Both the position numbers and the translations under genes were made by a program. Source: JAWLCA01 sp050485905 (GTDB lineage: Bacteria > Pseudomonadota > Alphaproteobacteria > Rhodobacterales > Rhodobacteraceae). From it: a stretch of 11,721 nt of DNA. The notes beneath the pieces are model-generated. The model saw only the letters and a list, made by a program, of their open reading frames with translations, searched no databases and was not told the DNA's origin. This document shows positions 1 through 7,003 of this stretch, in pieces (within the stretch, counting starts at the first letter, position 1; the number at the start of each line of letters is the position of its first letter). The stretch spans positions 1-11,721 of the forward strand of contig JBJHCH010000116.1 of assembly GCA_050485905.1 (NCBI GenBank), given 5' to 3'.

Positions 1-100
1 CGGGGTCGAACCAGATCGTCAGCGAGCCCCGGCGCTTGAGCGCTTCATTGTAGGCTGGCCAGTTCCTGGTCTTGTAGGTCGGGGGTGTGGGTCTGCTCAT
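1..100 (-). CDS. IS5-family transposase, N-terminal part
   Basis: The reading frame starts with ATG at 100-98 on the minus strand and runs off the left edge after 33 codons. The protein begins MSRPTPPTYKTRNWP and contains a later SLTIWFDP segment. I recognise this as the typical N-terminus of IS5-family DDE transposases common in Rhodobacterales and sphingomonads. An alternative ATG at 104-102 is in a different frame and does not give this sequence. The DDE catalytic residues would lie further left, so activity cannot be judged. The matching C-terminus of another copy is at 11649-11721. Confidence 0.85.
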   Translation of the reverse strand, partial: MSRPTPPTYKTRNWPAYNEALKRRGSLTIWFDP

Positions 101-119
101 GCATCCCGGCTACCACGCT

Positions 120-138
120 GGATTCACAAGATGAATCC
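120..138. repeat. Hairpin inside the IS5-family 5' end
   Basis: GGATTCA (120-126) and TGAATCC (132-138) form a perfect 7-bp stem around the 5-base loop CAAGA. It sits between the terminal inverted repeat and the transposase start codon. Hairpins in this position in insertion sequences can reduce transposase translation from transcripts entering from outside; that role is inferred from position only. Confidence 0.6.
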
Positions 139-163
139 CTCACGGGATTTGTGCAACAGAGCC

Positions 164-848
164 CAGCATCGCCGACCGCACGTGCTTAGAATTGACCGAC
201 GTTTCCGATAAGTGCAATGCGATCTGCCCTTGGTCCATCGGCAAGGAAAGCCCGTCGACTCACTTTCAACATAACCAACAACGTCCAGCAAAGGATGCCG
301 AACCGTAGCATCCCGGCGCGACCACTGCACGAAATATGCGTCAGCCTCCCGATTGGATGCCAATCGAAAGGCTGATCGCCGCTATCCATGTCGACACGAG
401 CGAGCGCCTCAGCATCACCATCGTCAGCGACTTGCCCAACTCCTACTTGTGTCAGATCACGCCGTCCTTGCGGGCGCCACCATCGAACACGGTGAAGCGG
501 CGCACAAGATCGAGCAACTCTTCGGGGCGGCAGAGATCGTGCGCTACGCACAACCCGAGGCCGGGTTGATGGCAGGATTCTGATACATGACCGGTGGCTG
601 AAGGCGTACCACACCGATCCTGCGTTCCTGCGCATGAGGGCTACCCGCAATACCGAACCGGGTGTGAGCCAATCGCACCACGCAAGCACCTGCCGCCCCT
701 CGCGTTCCCGAACCGTCACGATTTTGAGCAGTTTCGCCGCTGAATTGAGCAATCTTTGCAGCGCTTCTGCGGCGGGGCAAGTATTTTTCTTGCGTGGGGC
801 ATTACGCTATGCGATGAACCATTATCCAATTGGTTCAGATTGGCCCAT
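164..848. other. Degenerate stretch with no intact gene
   Basis: No convincing complete gene is visible over about 680 bases, and reading frames on both strands are broken. Two minus-strand pieces look like relics. Roughly 583-453 reads through PEELLDLVRRFTVFDGG and stops at 455-453, recalling a conserved segment of type I restriction HsdR subunits. Roughly 260-164 reads LPMDQGQIALHLSETSV, recalling the LPM-x-Q-x-x-IA-x-x-L helix-turn-helix of Crp/Fnr regulators, and abuts the IS end exactly. Both are short and unconfirmed. The last part (about 780-848) probably serves as the promoter and operator region of the GntR gene. Confidence 0.45.
816..836. promoter_or_regulatory. Candidate operator upstream of the GntR gene
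   Basis: Two overlapping symmetric elements lie 13 to 33 bases before the GntR start. They are the inverted repeat GAACCA-N9-TGGTTC (816-821 and 831-836) and the palindrome CCAATTGG (826-833). FadR-type GntR regulators usually bind short palindromes next to their own genes, so this is a reasonable autoregulatory site for the whole operon. No convincing -35/-10 pair could be assigned beside it, and binding is inferred. Confidence 0.35.
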
Positions 849-1550
849 ATGCCCCAGATCACACCAGACAATTCCTCAGTGGCCCTGGAACGACTACGTG
901 CGATGTTGTTCGAGCTGCCCCAGACCGGTGAGACACGGTTGCCGACCGAGAGGGCACTAGCCGAGAGCTTGGGGATTTCGCGCCGCAGCGTGCGTCGGGC
1001 GATCGAGGTTCTGGAAGGCGAAGGGCTGGTCTGGCGGCGGCAGGGATCGGGAACGTTCGCTGGTCCACGTCCCGAGCGACTGGCAGAAGCGAATGTCGCA
1101 CCGATCAATCCGATGGAGGTGATGGAGGTGCGACTGCGCGTCGAATCCCAGCTCGTGCAGTTGGCTGCCCTGCGCGCACACCCCGAGGCGATTGCGCGCA
1201 TGACTTCGATCCTTGACCGGCTGGACCGCACCACCGATGGCGACGAGCGCGAATTGTGGGACAGCGCCTTTCATCGCGAAATCGCCCGGGCGACCGACAA
1301 TCGCATGTTCCTGATGATCTTTGATGCGATCGACCGGGCACGGCACGACGCGCAATGGCGTGCGGTGCGCCAACGAGTACGCAGTACGGCGAATTTCGCG
1401 CTTTACCAGCAACATCATCGGGCGATCCGCAATGCGATCGCCGATCGCAATCCGGTGGCGGCGGGTGAGGCAATGCGCAGCCATATCATCGCGCTGCACG
1501 AGAACCTGCTGCGCCAGACCTCGACCGAGGGGCTGTCGGATGCCGGCTGA
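849..1550 (+). CDS. GntR-family transcriptional regulator, FadR/FCD subfamily
   Basis: This is a 233-residue DNA-binding regulator of the FadR type. The N-terminal winged helix-turn-helix covers about residues 11-73, including LPTERALAESLGISRRSVRR and the wing LVWRRQGSGTF. The FCD ligand-binding domain follows (about 90-222). Likely metal/ligand residues are Asp138 and His142 in DSAFHREIA, a His at 189/190, and His212. The ATG at 849 is chosen because the domain begins right after it; the frame extends upstream to 756 with non-homologous sequence, and no strong ribosome site is visible. Its end overlaps the next gene by 11 bases, so regulator and transporter are co-transcribed. FCD regulators usually repress catabolic operons and are released by an acid metabolite. 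It probably controls this operon, with an unknown effector. Confidence 0.92.
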   Translation: MPQITPDNSSVALERLRAMLFELPQTGETRLPTERALAESLGISRRSVRRAIEVLEGEGLVWRRQGSGTFAGPRPERLAEANVAPINPMEVMEVRLRVESQLVQLAALRAHPEAIARMTSILDRLDRTTDGDERELWDSAFHREIARATDNRMFLMIFDAIDRARHDAQWRAVRQRVRSTANFALYQQHHRAIRNAIADRNPVAAGEAMRSHIIALHENLLRQTSTEGLSDAG

Positions 1551-2535
1551 ACCCGTACTTGCGGTCGATGGCCTGTCGATCCGCTTTCGCGGGCATCCGC
1601 TGGATCTGATCGACGATGTTTCGTTCTCGATCCCGGCCGGCAAGACCCTGTGTCTGGTGGGCGAGTCGGGCTGCGGGAAATCAGTGACCTCTCTTGCCGT
1701 CATGGGCCTTTTGCCTAAGCGGTCGGCAAGCGTGACGGCCGGCTCGGTACGCTTTCGCGGCGCCGATTTGCTGGCGATGCCCGAGGCCGAGATGGAGAAC
1801 CTGCGCGGGAACCGGCTGGCGATGATCTTTCAGGAGCCGATGACGAGCCTCAATCCGGTCTTCACCGTCGCCGACCAGGTGGCTGAGGTGGTGCGGCGGC
1901 ACCGCAAATGCTCGCCCCGCGAAGCGCGGGACCGGGCGCTGGAGATGTTCCGCAGAGTGCGGATGCCGGCCGCCGAGAAGCGGCTGAACGACTATCCGCA
2001 CCAGCTTTCGGGCGGCATGCGTCAACGCGTAATGATCGCCATGGCGTTGGCGAACGACCCCGCGCTGCTGATCGCGGACGAGCCGACGACGGCGCTGGAC
2101 GTGACGATCCAGGCCCAGATCCTTGACCTGATGCGCGAGTTGCAGGAGGAAAGCGGCACCGCGCTGCTGATGATCACCCACGATCTGGGCGTGGTGGCCG
2201 AGATCGCGGATGACGTGGCAGTGATGTATGCCGGGCGGATCGTCGAAAGCGGCCCGGTGGGGCAGGTGTTCAACGCGCCGCAACATCCCTACACGCTGGG
2301 TCTGATGGGCTCGATGCCGGCGGTCGCCGGACGGCAGGGCCGGCTGATCACCATTCCCGGCTCGGTGCCGGCGCCCGAGGCGATGCCACCCGGCTGCCGC
2401 TTCGCCACGCGCTGCCCATTTGCCCTGCCCGTATGCGATGCCGGGTTCCCGCCGCTGGTGGGCGATGGCGGGGGCCACGCCAACGCCTGCCTGCGCGCAC
2501 CGCTGGAATCCACGGTCGAACGGGGCGCGGCATGA
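1540..2535 (+). CDS. Peptide-type ABC transporter ATPase, OppD/DppD-like
   Basis: This 331-residue protein is the first of two ATPases energising import of a peptide-like solute at the inner membrane. Visible motifs are Walker A GESGCGKS (41-48), Q-loop FQEP (97-100), signature LSGGM (156-160), Walker B LLIADEP (176-182) with catalytic Glu181, and switch His214. The C-terminal oligopeptide-transporter domain follows, with Cys286, Cys292, Cys299 and Cys317; this pattern fits the iron-sulfur cluster domain reported in dipeptide transporter ATPases. The ATG at 1540 lies inside the end of the GntR gene and gives the usual N-terminus; a longer in-frame start at 1321 would add 73 non-homologous residues. 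It overlaps the next gene by 4 bases (ATGA). Substrate cannot be read from the ATPase. Confidence 0.97.
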   Translation: MPAEPVLAVDGLSIRFRGHPLDLIDDVSFSIPAGKTLCLVGESGCGKSVTSLAVMGLLPKRSASVTAGSVRFRGADLLAMPEAEMENLRGNRLAMIFQEPMTSLNPVFTVADQVAEVVRRHRKCSPREARDRALEMFRRVRMPAAEKRLNDYPHQLSGGMRQRVMIAMALANDPALLIADEPTTALDVTIQAQILDLMRELQEESGTALLMITHDLGVVAEIADDVAVMYAGRIVESGPVGQVFNAPQHPYTLGLMGSMPAVAGRQGRLITIPGSVPAPEAMPPGCRFATRCPFALPVCDAGFPPLVGDGGGHANACLRAPLESTVERGAA

Positions 2536-3623
2536 GCGTGATCCTGGAAACTCGCGACCTGCAGCGCCGCTTCGTCACCGGTGGCGGGCTGTTGCGGCCG
2601 CAGACCACGATCCACGCGGTTAACGGCGTGTCCATTCAGATCAGGCGGGGCGAGACCTTTGCGATCGTGGGGGAATCGGGCTGCGGCAAGTCCACGCTTG
2701 CGCGCCTGCTCTTGCGCCTGATTGAACCGTCGGCCGGGCAGATTAGCTATGACGGACGCGATCTCGGCAGCCTGCCGACGGGCCAGATGCGCAAGCTGCG
2801 CGCCGAGATGCAGTTCATCTTTCAGGATCCCTTCTCGTCGCTCAACCCGCGCATGGCGGTGGAACGGATCGTGGGCGAGCCGCTGGCGGTGCATACCACG
2901 CTCAGCGCGGCGGAGCGGCGCGCACGGGTCGCAGACCTGCTGACACGCGTCGGGCTGCGCCCCGAACATGCCGACCGCTATCCGCACGAATTCTCGGGCG
3001 GGCAGCGGCAGCGGATCTGCATCGCCCGGGCGCTGGCATCCGGCCCGAAGCTGCTGATCGGGGATGAGCCGGTTTCGGCGCTGGATGTCTCGGTCCAGGC
3101 GCAGATCGTGAACCTGCTGGAGGATCTGAAGGATGATTTCGGCCTGACGCTGATCGTCATTGCCCACGATCTGGCCGTGATCCGGCACATGGCCGACCGG
3201 GTGGCGGTGATGTATCTGGGCGAGGTCGTGGAACTGGCCGAGACCGAGGCGCTCTACTTCACCCCCCGTCACCCCTACACCCAGGCGCTGCTGCAGGCGA
3301 TCCCGGTGCCGGTCCCCGGTGCACGCAAAGCGCGCAAGGTGCTGGGCGGCGACATCCCGTCGCCCGCAAGCCCACCGCCGGGATGCAAGTTCCACACGCG
3401 CTGCCCGCATGCGACCGATCTCTGCAAGACCGAACGCCCCGCGCTGGCTGAGATCGCTCCCGGCCGGCAGGTCGCCTGCCACCACTGGGCGACGATCCCG
3501 GCCACCGACCCGGGCGCCCTGCAACTGCAGGCGCGCAGCAATGATGCCGAACGCCGCTTTGCCCTGTTTCGAGACGCGAGTGCCAGAATGACCTCAACTG
3601 CCAACAAGGAGACTGCCAGATGA
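2532..3623 (+). CDS. Peptide-type ABC transporter ATPase, OppF/DppF-like
   Basis: This 363-residue protein is the second ATPase and presumably pairs with the preceding one. Motifs are Walker A GESGCGKS (47-54), Q-loop FQDP (97-100), signature FSGGQ (154-158), Walker B LLIGDEP (174-180) with Glu179, and switch His212. The C-terminal oligopeptide domain carries Cys285, Cys291, Cys298 and Cys316, the same cysteine spacing as in its partner. The start at 2532 overlaps the preceding stop (ATGA), suggesting translational coupling. After the conserved domain there is a tail of about 45 residues, longer than usual for this family. That tail also contains the strong ribosome-binding site of the next gene. 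The two ATPases together fit the Dpp/Opp/Gsi group. Confidence 0.97.
   Translation: MSVILETRDLQRRFVTGGGLLRPQTTIHAVNGVSIQIRRGETFAIVGESGCGKSTLARLLLRLIEPSAGQISYDGRDLGSLPTGQMRKLRAEMQFIFQDPFSSLNPRMAVERIVGEPLAVHTTLSAAERRARVADLLTRVGLRPEHADRYPHEFSGGQRQRICIARALASGPKLLIGDEPVSALDVSVQAQIVNLLEDLKDDFGLTLIVIAHDLAVIRHMADRVAVMYLGEVVELAETEALYFTPRHPYTQALLQAIPVPVPGARKARKVLGGDIPSPASPPPGCKFHTRCPHATDLCKTERPALAEIAPGRQVACHHWATIPATDPGALQLQARSNDAERRFALFRDASARMTSTANKETAR
3606..3612 (+). promoter_or_regulatory. Strong ribosome-binding site for the binding-protein gene
   Basis: AAGGAGA lies 7 bases before the ATG at 3620, inside the coding end of the upstream ATPase. It is the best Shine-Dalgarno sequence in the transporter part of the operon. 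That fits the need for more binding protein than membrane components. Confidence 0.75.
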
Positions 3624-5125
3624 CTACCCGGAAACTGCTGACGGCGCTGCTCGCCTCGGCCGCGATGACAGGCATGACGCAGGCCGCCGACCTGCGCATC
3701 GGGCTTCAGGAAGACCCCGATGTGCTGGATCCCGATCAGGCCCGCACCTTCGTCGGGCGGATCGTGTTCGAATCGCTCTGCGACAAGCTGATCAACATTT
3801 CGCCGGACCAGAGCTTCGTGCCGGAACTGGCGACCGACTGGGCATGGTCCGATGACGGGCTGACCCTGACGATGCAGCTGCGCGACGACGTGGTGTTCCA
3901 TGACGGCACACCGTTCAATGCCGACGCGGTCGTGGCGAATATCGAACGCTCGAAGACCCTGGAGGAAAGCCGCCGCAAGTCCGAGCTTGCCTCGGTCGAA
4001 AGCGTCGCGGCGACCGGCGAATACGAGGTCGCCTTCACGCTGGCGAGCCCCGACGCGACGCTGCTCGCGCAGCTGTCCGACCGCTCCGGCATGATGCTGT
4101 CGCCCGCCGCCGCCGAGGAGCGCGGTCTGGAACTGGCGACCAACCCGGTCTGTTCCGGTCCCTACAGCTTTGTCGAACGGATCGACCAGGACAGGATCGT
4201 GCTGGAAAAGTTCGCCGACCACTACGATGCCGACAACTACCATCTGAACCGGCTGATCTTCCTGCCGATCCCGGATACGACCGTGCGGCTGGCCAACCTG
4301 CGCTCCGGCGATCTGCATATGCTGGAGCGGCTGGCCCCTTCGGATGTGGCGGCCGTACAGTCGGATTCGTCGCTGGAATTCGTATCGGCCGTCAGCCAGG
4401 GCTATCAGGGCATCACCGTGAACCTGAACAACGGTGCGCGGTCGGAAACCCCGTTCGGTAAGGACAAGCGCGTGCGCAAGGCCCTGTCGCTGGCCATCGA
4501 CCGCGAGGCGATCAACCAGGTGGTTTTCGAGGGCACCTATGCGCCGGGCAACCAGCACGTGCCGCCGTCGAGCCCTTGGTATGACGAATCCCATCCGATC
4601 GAAGGGCGCGATGTGGCCGCCGCCCGCGCGCTGCTGGACGAGGCGGGCGTGGACCGCATCGCGGTGGAGATCCAGGCCGCGAACAACCCGGTTCAGATGC
4701 AACTGATGCAGGTGATCCAGTCAATGGTGGCGGAAGCCGGGTTCGACGTGTCGATCCGCGCCACCGAATTCGCCGCGATGCTGCAGGCGCAGACCGCGGG
4801 CGATTACGAGGGTAGCCAGGTCGGCTGGTCGGGCCGCACCGACCCCGATGGCAACCTGCACGCCTTTGTCACCTGTGCCGGCGGGCTGAACGACAGCAAG
4901 TTCTGCAACGAGGATGTGGACCGGCTGCTGAACGCCGCGCGCACGACCAACGACATGGATGAGCGTCGCGCGATCTATGCAGAGGCGCAGGAAATCCTGA
5001 TGGACGAACTGCCGATCATCTACCTCTACCACCAGACCTGGCTCTGGGCGCTGCGGAACAACGTGACCGGGTTCGAGGGCTATCCCGACGGGATGGTTCG
5101 CCTGGCCGGCGTCCGCGTCGAATGA
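3620..5125 (+). CDS. Periplasmic peptide-type substrate-binding protein, family 5
   Basis: This 501-residue solute-binding protein captures the substrate in the periplasm and delivers it to the permeases. Residues 1-22 form a type I signal peptide, with basic residues at 4-5, a hydrophobic core, and probable cleavage after TQA. There is no lipobox cysteine. The family-5 core is evident in ELATDWAWSDDGLTLTMQLR followed by VVFHDGTPFNADAVVANIER (about 91-110), the signature segment of DppA/OppA/GsiB-like proteins. Length is normal for the family. The start overlaps the preceding stop by 4 bases. A stem-loop follows the stop codon. Candidate ligands are dipeptides, gamma-glutamyl peptides or related compounds; the family also includes nickel and opine binders, so the ligand is inferred only from the neighbouring hydrolases. 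Confidence 0.96.
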   Translation: MTTRKLLTALLASAAMTGMTQAADLRIGLQEDPDVLDPDQARTFVGRIVFESLCDKLINISPDQSFVPELATDWAWSDDGLTLTMQLRDDVVFHDGTPFNADAVVANIERSKTLEESRRKSELASVESVAATGEYEVAFTLASPDATLLAQLSDRSGMMLSPAAAEERGLELATNPVCSGPYSFVERIDQDRIVLEKFADHYDADNYHLNRLIFLPIPDTTVRLANLRSGDLHMLERLAPSDVAAVQSDSSLEFVSAVSQGYQGITVNLNNGARSETPFGKDKRVRKALSLAIDREAINQVVFEGTYAPGNQHVPPSSPWYDESHPIEGRDVAAARALLDEAGVDRIAVEIQAANNPVQMQLMQVIQSMVAEAGFDVSIRATEFAAMLQAQTAGDYEGSQVGWSGRTDPDGNLHAFVTCAGGLNDSKFCNEDVDRLLNAARTTNDMDERRAIYAEAQEILMDELPIIYLYHQTWLWALRNNVTGFEGYPDGMVRLAGVRVE

Positions 5126-5131
5126 CCGACC

Positions 5132-5157
5132 GGCGGGCGCCGATCCCGGCGCCCGCC
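5132..5157 (+). promoter_or_regulatory. Strong intercistronic stem-loop after the binding-protein gene
   Basis: GGCGGGCGCCG (5132-5142) pairs perfectly with CGGCGCCCGCC (5147-5157) around the 4-base loop ATCC. This gives an 11-bp, almost all G/C stem starting 6 bases after the stop codon. No run of T follows (CCC then TTCACC), so a complete intrinsic terminator is unlikely. In comparable operons such structures protect the upstream message from 3' exonucleases or partly attenuate transcription, leaving more binding protein than permease. The role here is inferred. Confidence 0.75.
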
Positions 5158-5177
5158 CCCTTCACCGGGGAAGGCCA

Positions 5178-6125
5178 ATGCTCTCCTATATCCTGCGCCG
5201 CATCCTGATTGCGATCCCGACGCTTATCCTGGTGTCGATCTTCGTGTTCATGCTGCAGAAACTGCTGCCGGGCGATCCGGTGCTGGTGATGGCCGGCGAG
5301 GAGCGCGACCCCGAGGTGCTGGCCTATCTGCGCGAACAGTACCGGCTGAACGATCCGCTGATCGTGCAGTATTTCCACTGGGTCGGAAATGTGCTGCAGG
5401 GCGATCTGGGGATGAGCCTGCGCACCCGCCAGCCGGTCGCAACACTGATTGCCGACAAGCTGCCGGTGACGATCCAGCTGGCAGTGATGGCGATGATCTT
5501 CGCCTTCCTGATCGGCATCCCGGCGGGCATCCTGTCGGCAGTGCGCAAGGGCACGCTGACCGACTACATCGCCAATTTCATCGCGCTCTCGGGGCTGTCT
5601 ATCCCGAACTTCTGGCTGGGCATCATGCTGATCCTGCTCGTTTCGGTGAACCTGGGCTGGCTGCCGGCCTCGGGGTATGAGCCGATCTGGCGCGATCCGG
5701 TGCGGTCGCTGGAGACGATGATCATGCCGGCCTTCGTGCTGGGCACCGCGCTGGCGGCAACGCTTATGCGGCACACTCGATCCGCCATGCTGGGCGTGCT
5801 GCAATCCGATTACGTCCGCACCGCGCGGGCCAAGGGGCTGCGGGGCAGGGTGGTGGTGCTGAAACACGCCTTCCGCAACGCGGTTCTGCCCATCGTCACT
5901 CTCTCTGCCCTTCTGTTCGGCGAGTTGTTGGCGGGCGCCGTGCTGACCGAGCAGATCTTCACCATCCCCGGCTTCGGCAAGCTGATCGTGGATGCGGTGT
6001 TCAACCGCGATTACGCGGTCGTGCAGGGTGTCGTTCTGTGCACCGCCGTGGGCTTCATCCTGATGAACCTGATCGCCGATGTCCTCTATGTCCTTCTGAA
6101 CCCCCGCATGAGGCAAAGCCTGTGA
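5178..6125 (+). CDS. Peptide-type ABC transporter permease, DppB-like
   Basis: This 315-residue inner-membrane protein is the first half of the translocation channel. It has about six hydrophobic segments, near residues 9-29, 99-121, 135-158, 179-198, 238-260 and 281-305, with a large periplasmic loop after the first. The N-terminus MLSYILRRIL and PGDPV (31-35) are typical of DppB/OppB. The cytoplasmic EAA-type loop that docks on the ATPase lies at about 212-241 (YVRTARAKGL through RNAVLP). GGGGAAGG (5167-5174) is the ribosome-binding site, 3 bases before the ATG. The gene begins 52 bases after the binding-protein stop, the largest gap in the operon. Its stop overlaps the next start. Confidence 0.96.
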   Translation: MLSYILRRILIAIPTLILVSIFVFMLQKLLPGDPVLVMAGEERDPEVLAYLREQYRLNDPLIVQYFHWVGNVLQGDLGMSLRTRQPVATLIADKLPVTIQLAVMAMIFAFLIGIPAGILSAVRKGTLTDYIANFIALSGLSIPNFWLGIMLILLVSVNLGWLPASGYEPIWRDPVRSLETMIMPAFVLGTALAATLMRHTRSAMLGVLQSDYVRTARAKGLRGRVVVLKHAFRNAVLPIVTLSALLFGELLAGAVLTEQIFTIPGFGKLIVDAVFNRDYAVVQGVVLCTAVGFILMNLIADVLYVLLNPRMRQSL

Positions 6126-6985
6126 GTGTGACCGCAATCGCCGTTCCCGCGCGCAACCGCAGCCGCGCCTGGAAGAAGCTGCGCGCGAACCGCCCGGCGC
6201 TGGTCGGGGCGGTGTTCGTGGCCTTCTTCGTTTCCATAGCGGTGCTGGCGCCCGTGCTGCCGATCCCCGATCCGGCCGCGACCGACTGGGGCAAGATCCG
6301 GCTCGCCCCGTCCGCGCAGCACTGGCTGGGCACCGACGAGATCGGGCGCGATATCCTGTCCCGCATGATCTGGGGCGCCCGCGCCTCGTTACTGGCCGGC
6401 GTCGTCTCGGTCGCCATCGCGGTCCTGATTGGCGTGCCCTTTGGCCTGATCGCCGGCTATTTCGGCGGCTGGATCGACAGCGTGATCGCGCGGGCGACCG
6501 ATGCGCTGCTGGCGATGCCCTTCCTGATAATGGCCATCGCGCTGGCGGCCTTCCTCGGCCCCAGCCTGACCAATGCGATGATCGCCATCGGCCTGTCGGC
6601 CGTGCCGATCTTCATCCGCCTCACCCGCGGGCAGGTTCTGGCGGTCAAGACCGAGGATTATGTCGAGGGCGCGCGCGCCATCGGGCTCGGCCATCTGGCG
6701 ATCATGACGGCCTATATCCTGCCGAACGTCATCCCGCCGATCCTTGTGCAGGCCACGCTGACAGTGGCGACTGCGATCATCGCCGAGGCCTCCCTGTCTT
6801 TCCTCGGCCTCGGCCAGCAGCCACCTTCACCAAGCTGGGGTTCAATGCTGAACACCGCCAAGAACTTCCTCAGCCAGGCGCCCTGGATGGCGGTCTGGCC
6901 GGGGGCCGCGATCTTTCTGGTCGTGATGGGCTTCAACCTGATGGGCGACGGGCTGCGCGATGCGCTGGACCCGCGCGAACACTGA
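6122..6985 (+). CDS. Peptide-type ABC transporter permease, DppC-like
   Basis: This 287-residue inner-membrane protein is the second half of the channel. Conserved DppC landmarks are HWLGTDEIGRDILSRMIWGA (67-86), the EAA loop at about 180-204 (YVEGARAIGLG), and EASLSFLGLG (222-231) before the last membrane segment. Five to six hydrophobic segments are visible, the first at about 26-46. I choose GTG at 6122, which overlaps the preceding TGA (GTGA) and has GAGG at 6110-6113 upstream. The next upstream in-frame start, at 6038, would add 28 charged non-homologous residues from inside the neighbouring gene. Eighteen bases separate its stop from the hydrolase gene. Confidence 0.95.
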   Translation: MSVTAIAVPARNRSRAWKKLRANRPALVGAVFVAFFVSIAVLAPVLPIPDPAATDWGKIRLAPSAQHWLGTDEIGRDILSRMIWGARASLLAGVVSVAIAVLIGVPFGLIAGYFGGWIDSVIARATDALLAMPFLIMAIALAAFLGPSLTNAMIAIGLSAVPIFIRLTRGQVLAVKTEDYVEGARAIGLGHLAIMTAYILPNVIPPILVQATLTVATAIIAEASLSFLGLGQQPPSPSWGSMLNTAKNFLSQAPWMAVWPGAAIFLVVMGFNLMGDGLRDALDPREH

Positions 6986-7003
6986 CATTTCCGGAGGATA
7001 TAG

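Larger units (their letters stand above)
1..163 (-). mobile_element. IS5-family insertion sequence, 5' end (partial)
   Basis: This is the upstream end of an IS5-family element that continues beyond the left edge. The terminal inverted repeat occupies 146-163; read on the minus strand it is GGCTCTGTTGCACAAATC. It matches the end at 11595-11612 at 17 of 18 positions. Between the terminus and the transposase start lie a perfect 7-bp hairpin (120-138) and a smaller CCC/GGG hairpin (137-146). The element has the same orientation as the copy at the right edge. Its other end and target duplication lie outside the window, so the exact IS name cannot be fixed. Confidence 0.85.

Noticed and set aside
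186..752. Minus-strand open frame of 188 codons in the left spacer
   Set aside because: No recognisable domain. The faint HsdR-like and Crp-like pieces fall in other frames, so it is probably not a gene as called.
2289..3524. Minus-strand open frame of 411 codons opposite the second ATPase
   Set aside because: Antisense of Walker A, signature and Walker B coding sequence; a shadow frame only.
3275..4702. Long minus-strand open frame of 475 codons opposite the binding-protein gene
   Set aside because: It mirrors the plus-strand family-5 binding protein and the end of an ATPase. The composition (His/Arg/Gln-rich) is that of antisense frames in GC-rich DNA, with no domain.
5132..5157. Intrinsic terminator between the binding-protein and permease genes
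   Set aside because: The stem is strong, but no T-run follows and the downstream permease genes clearly belong to the same transporter.
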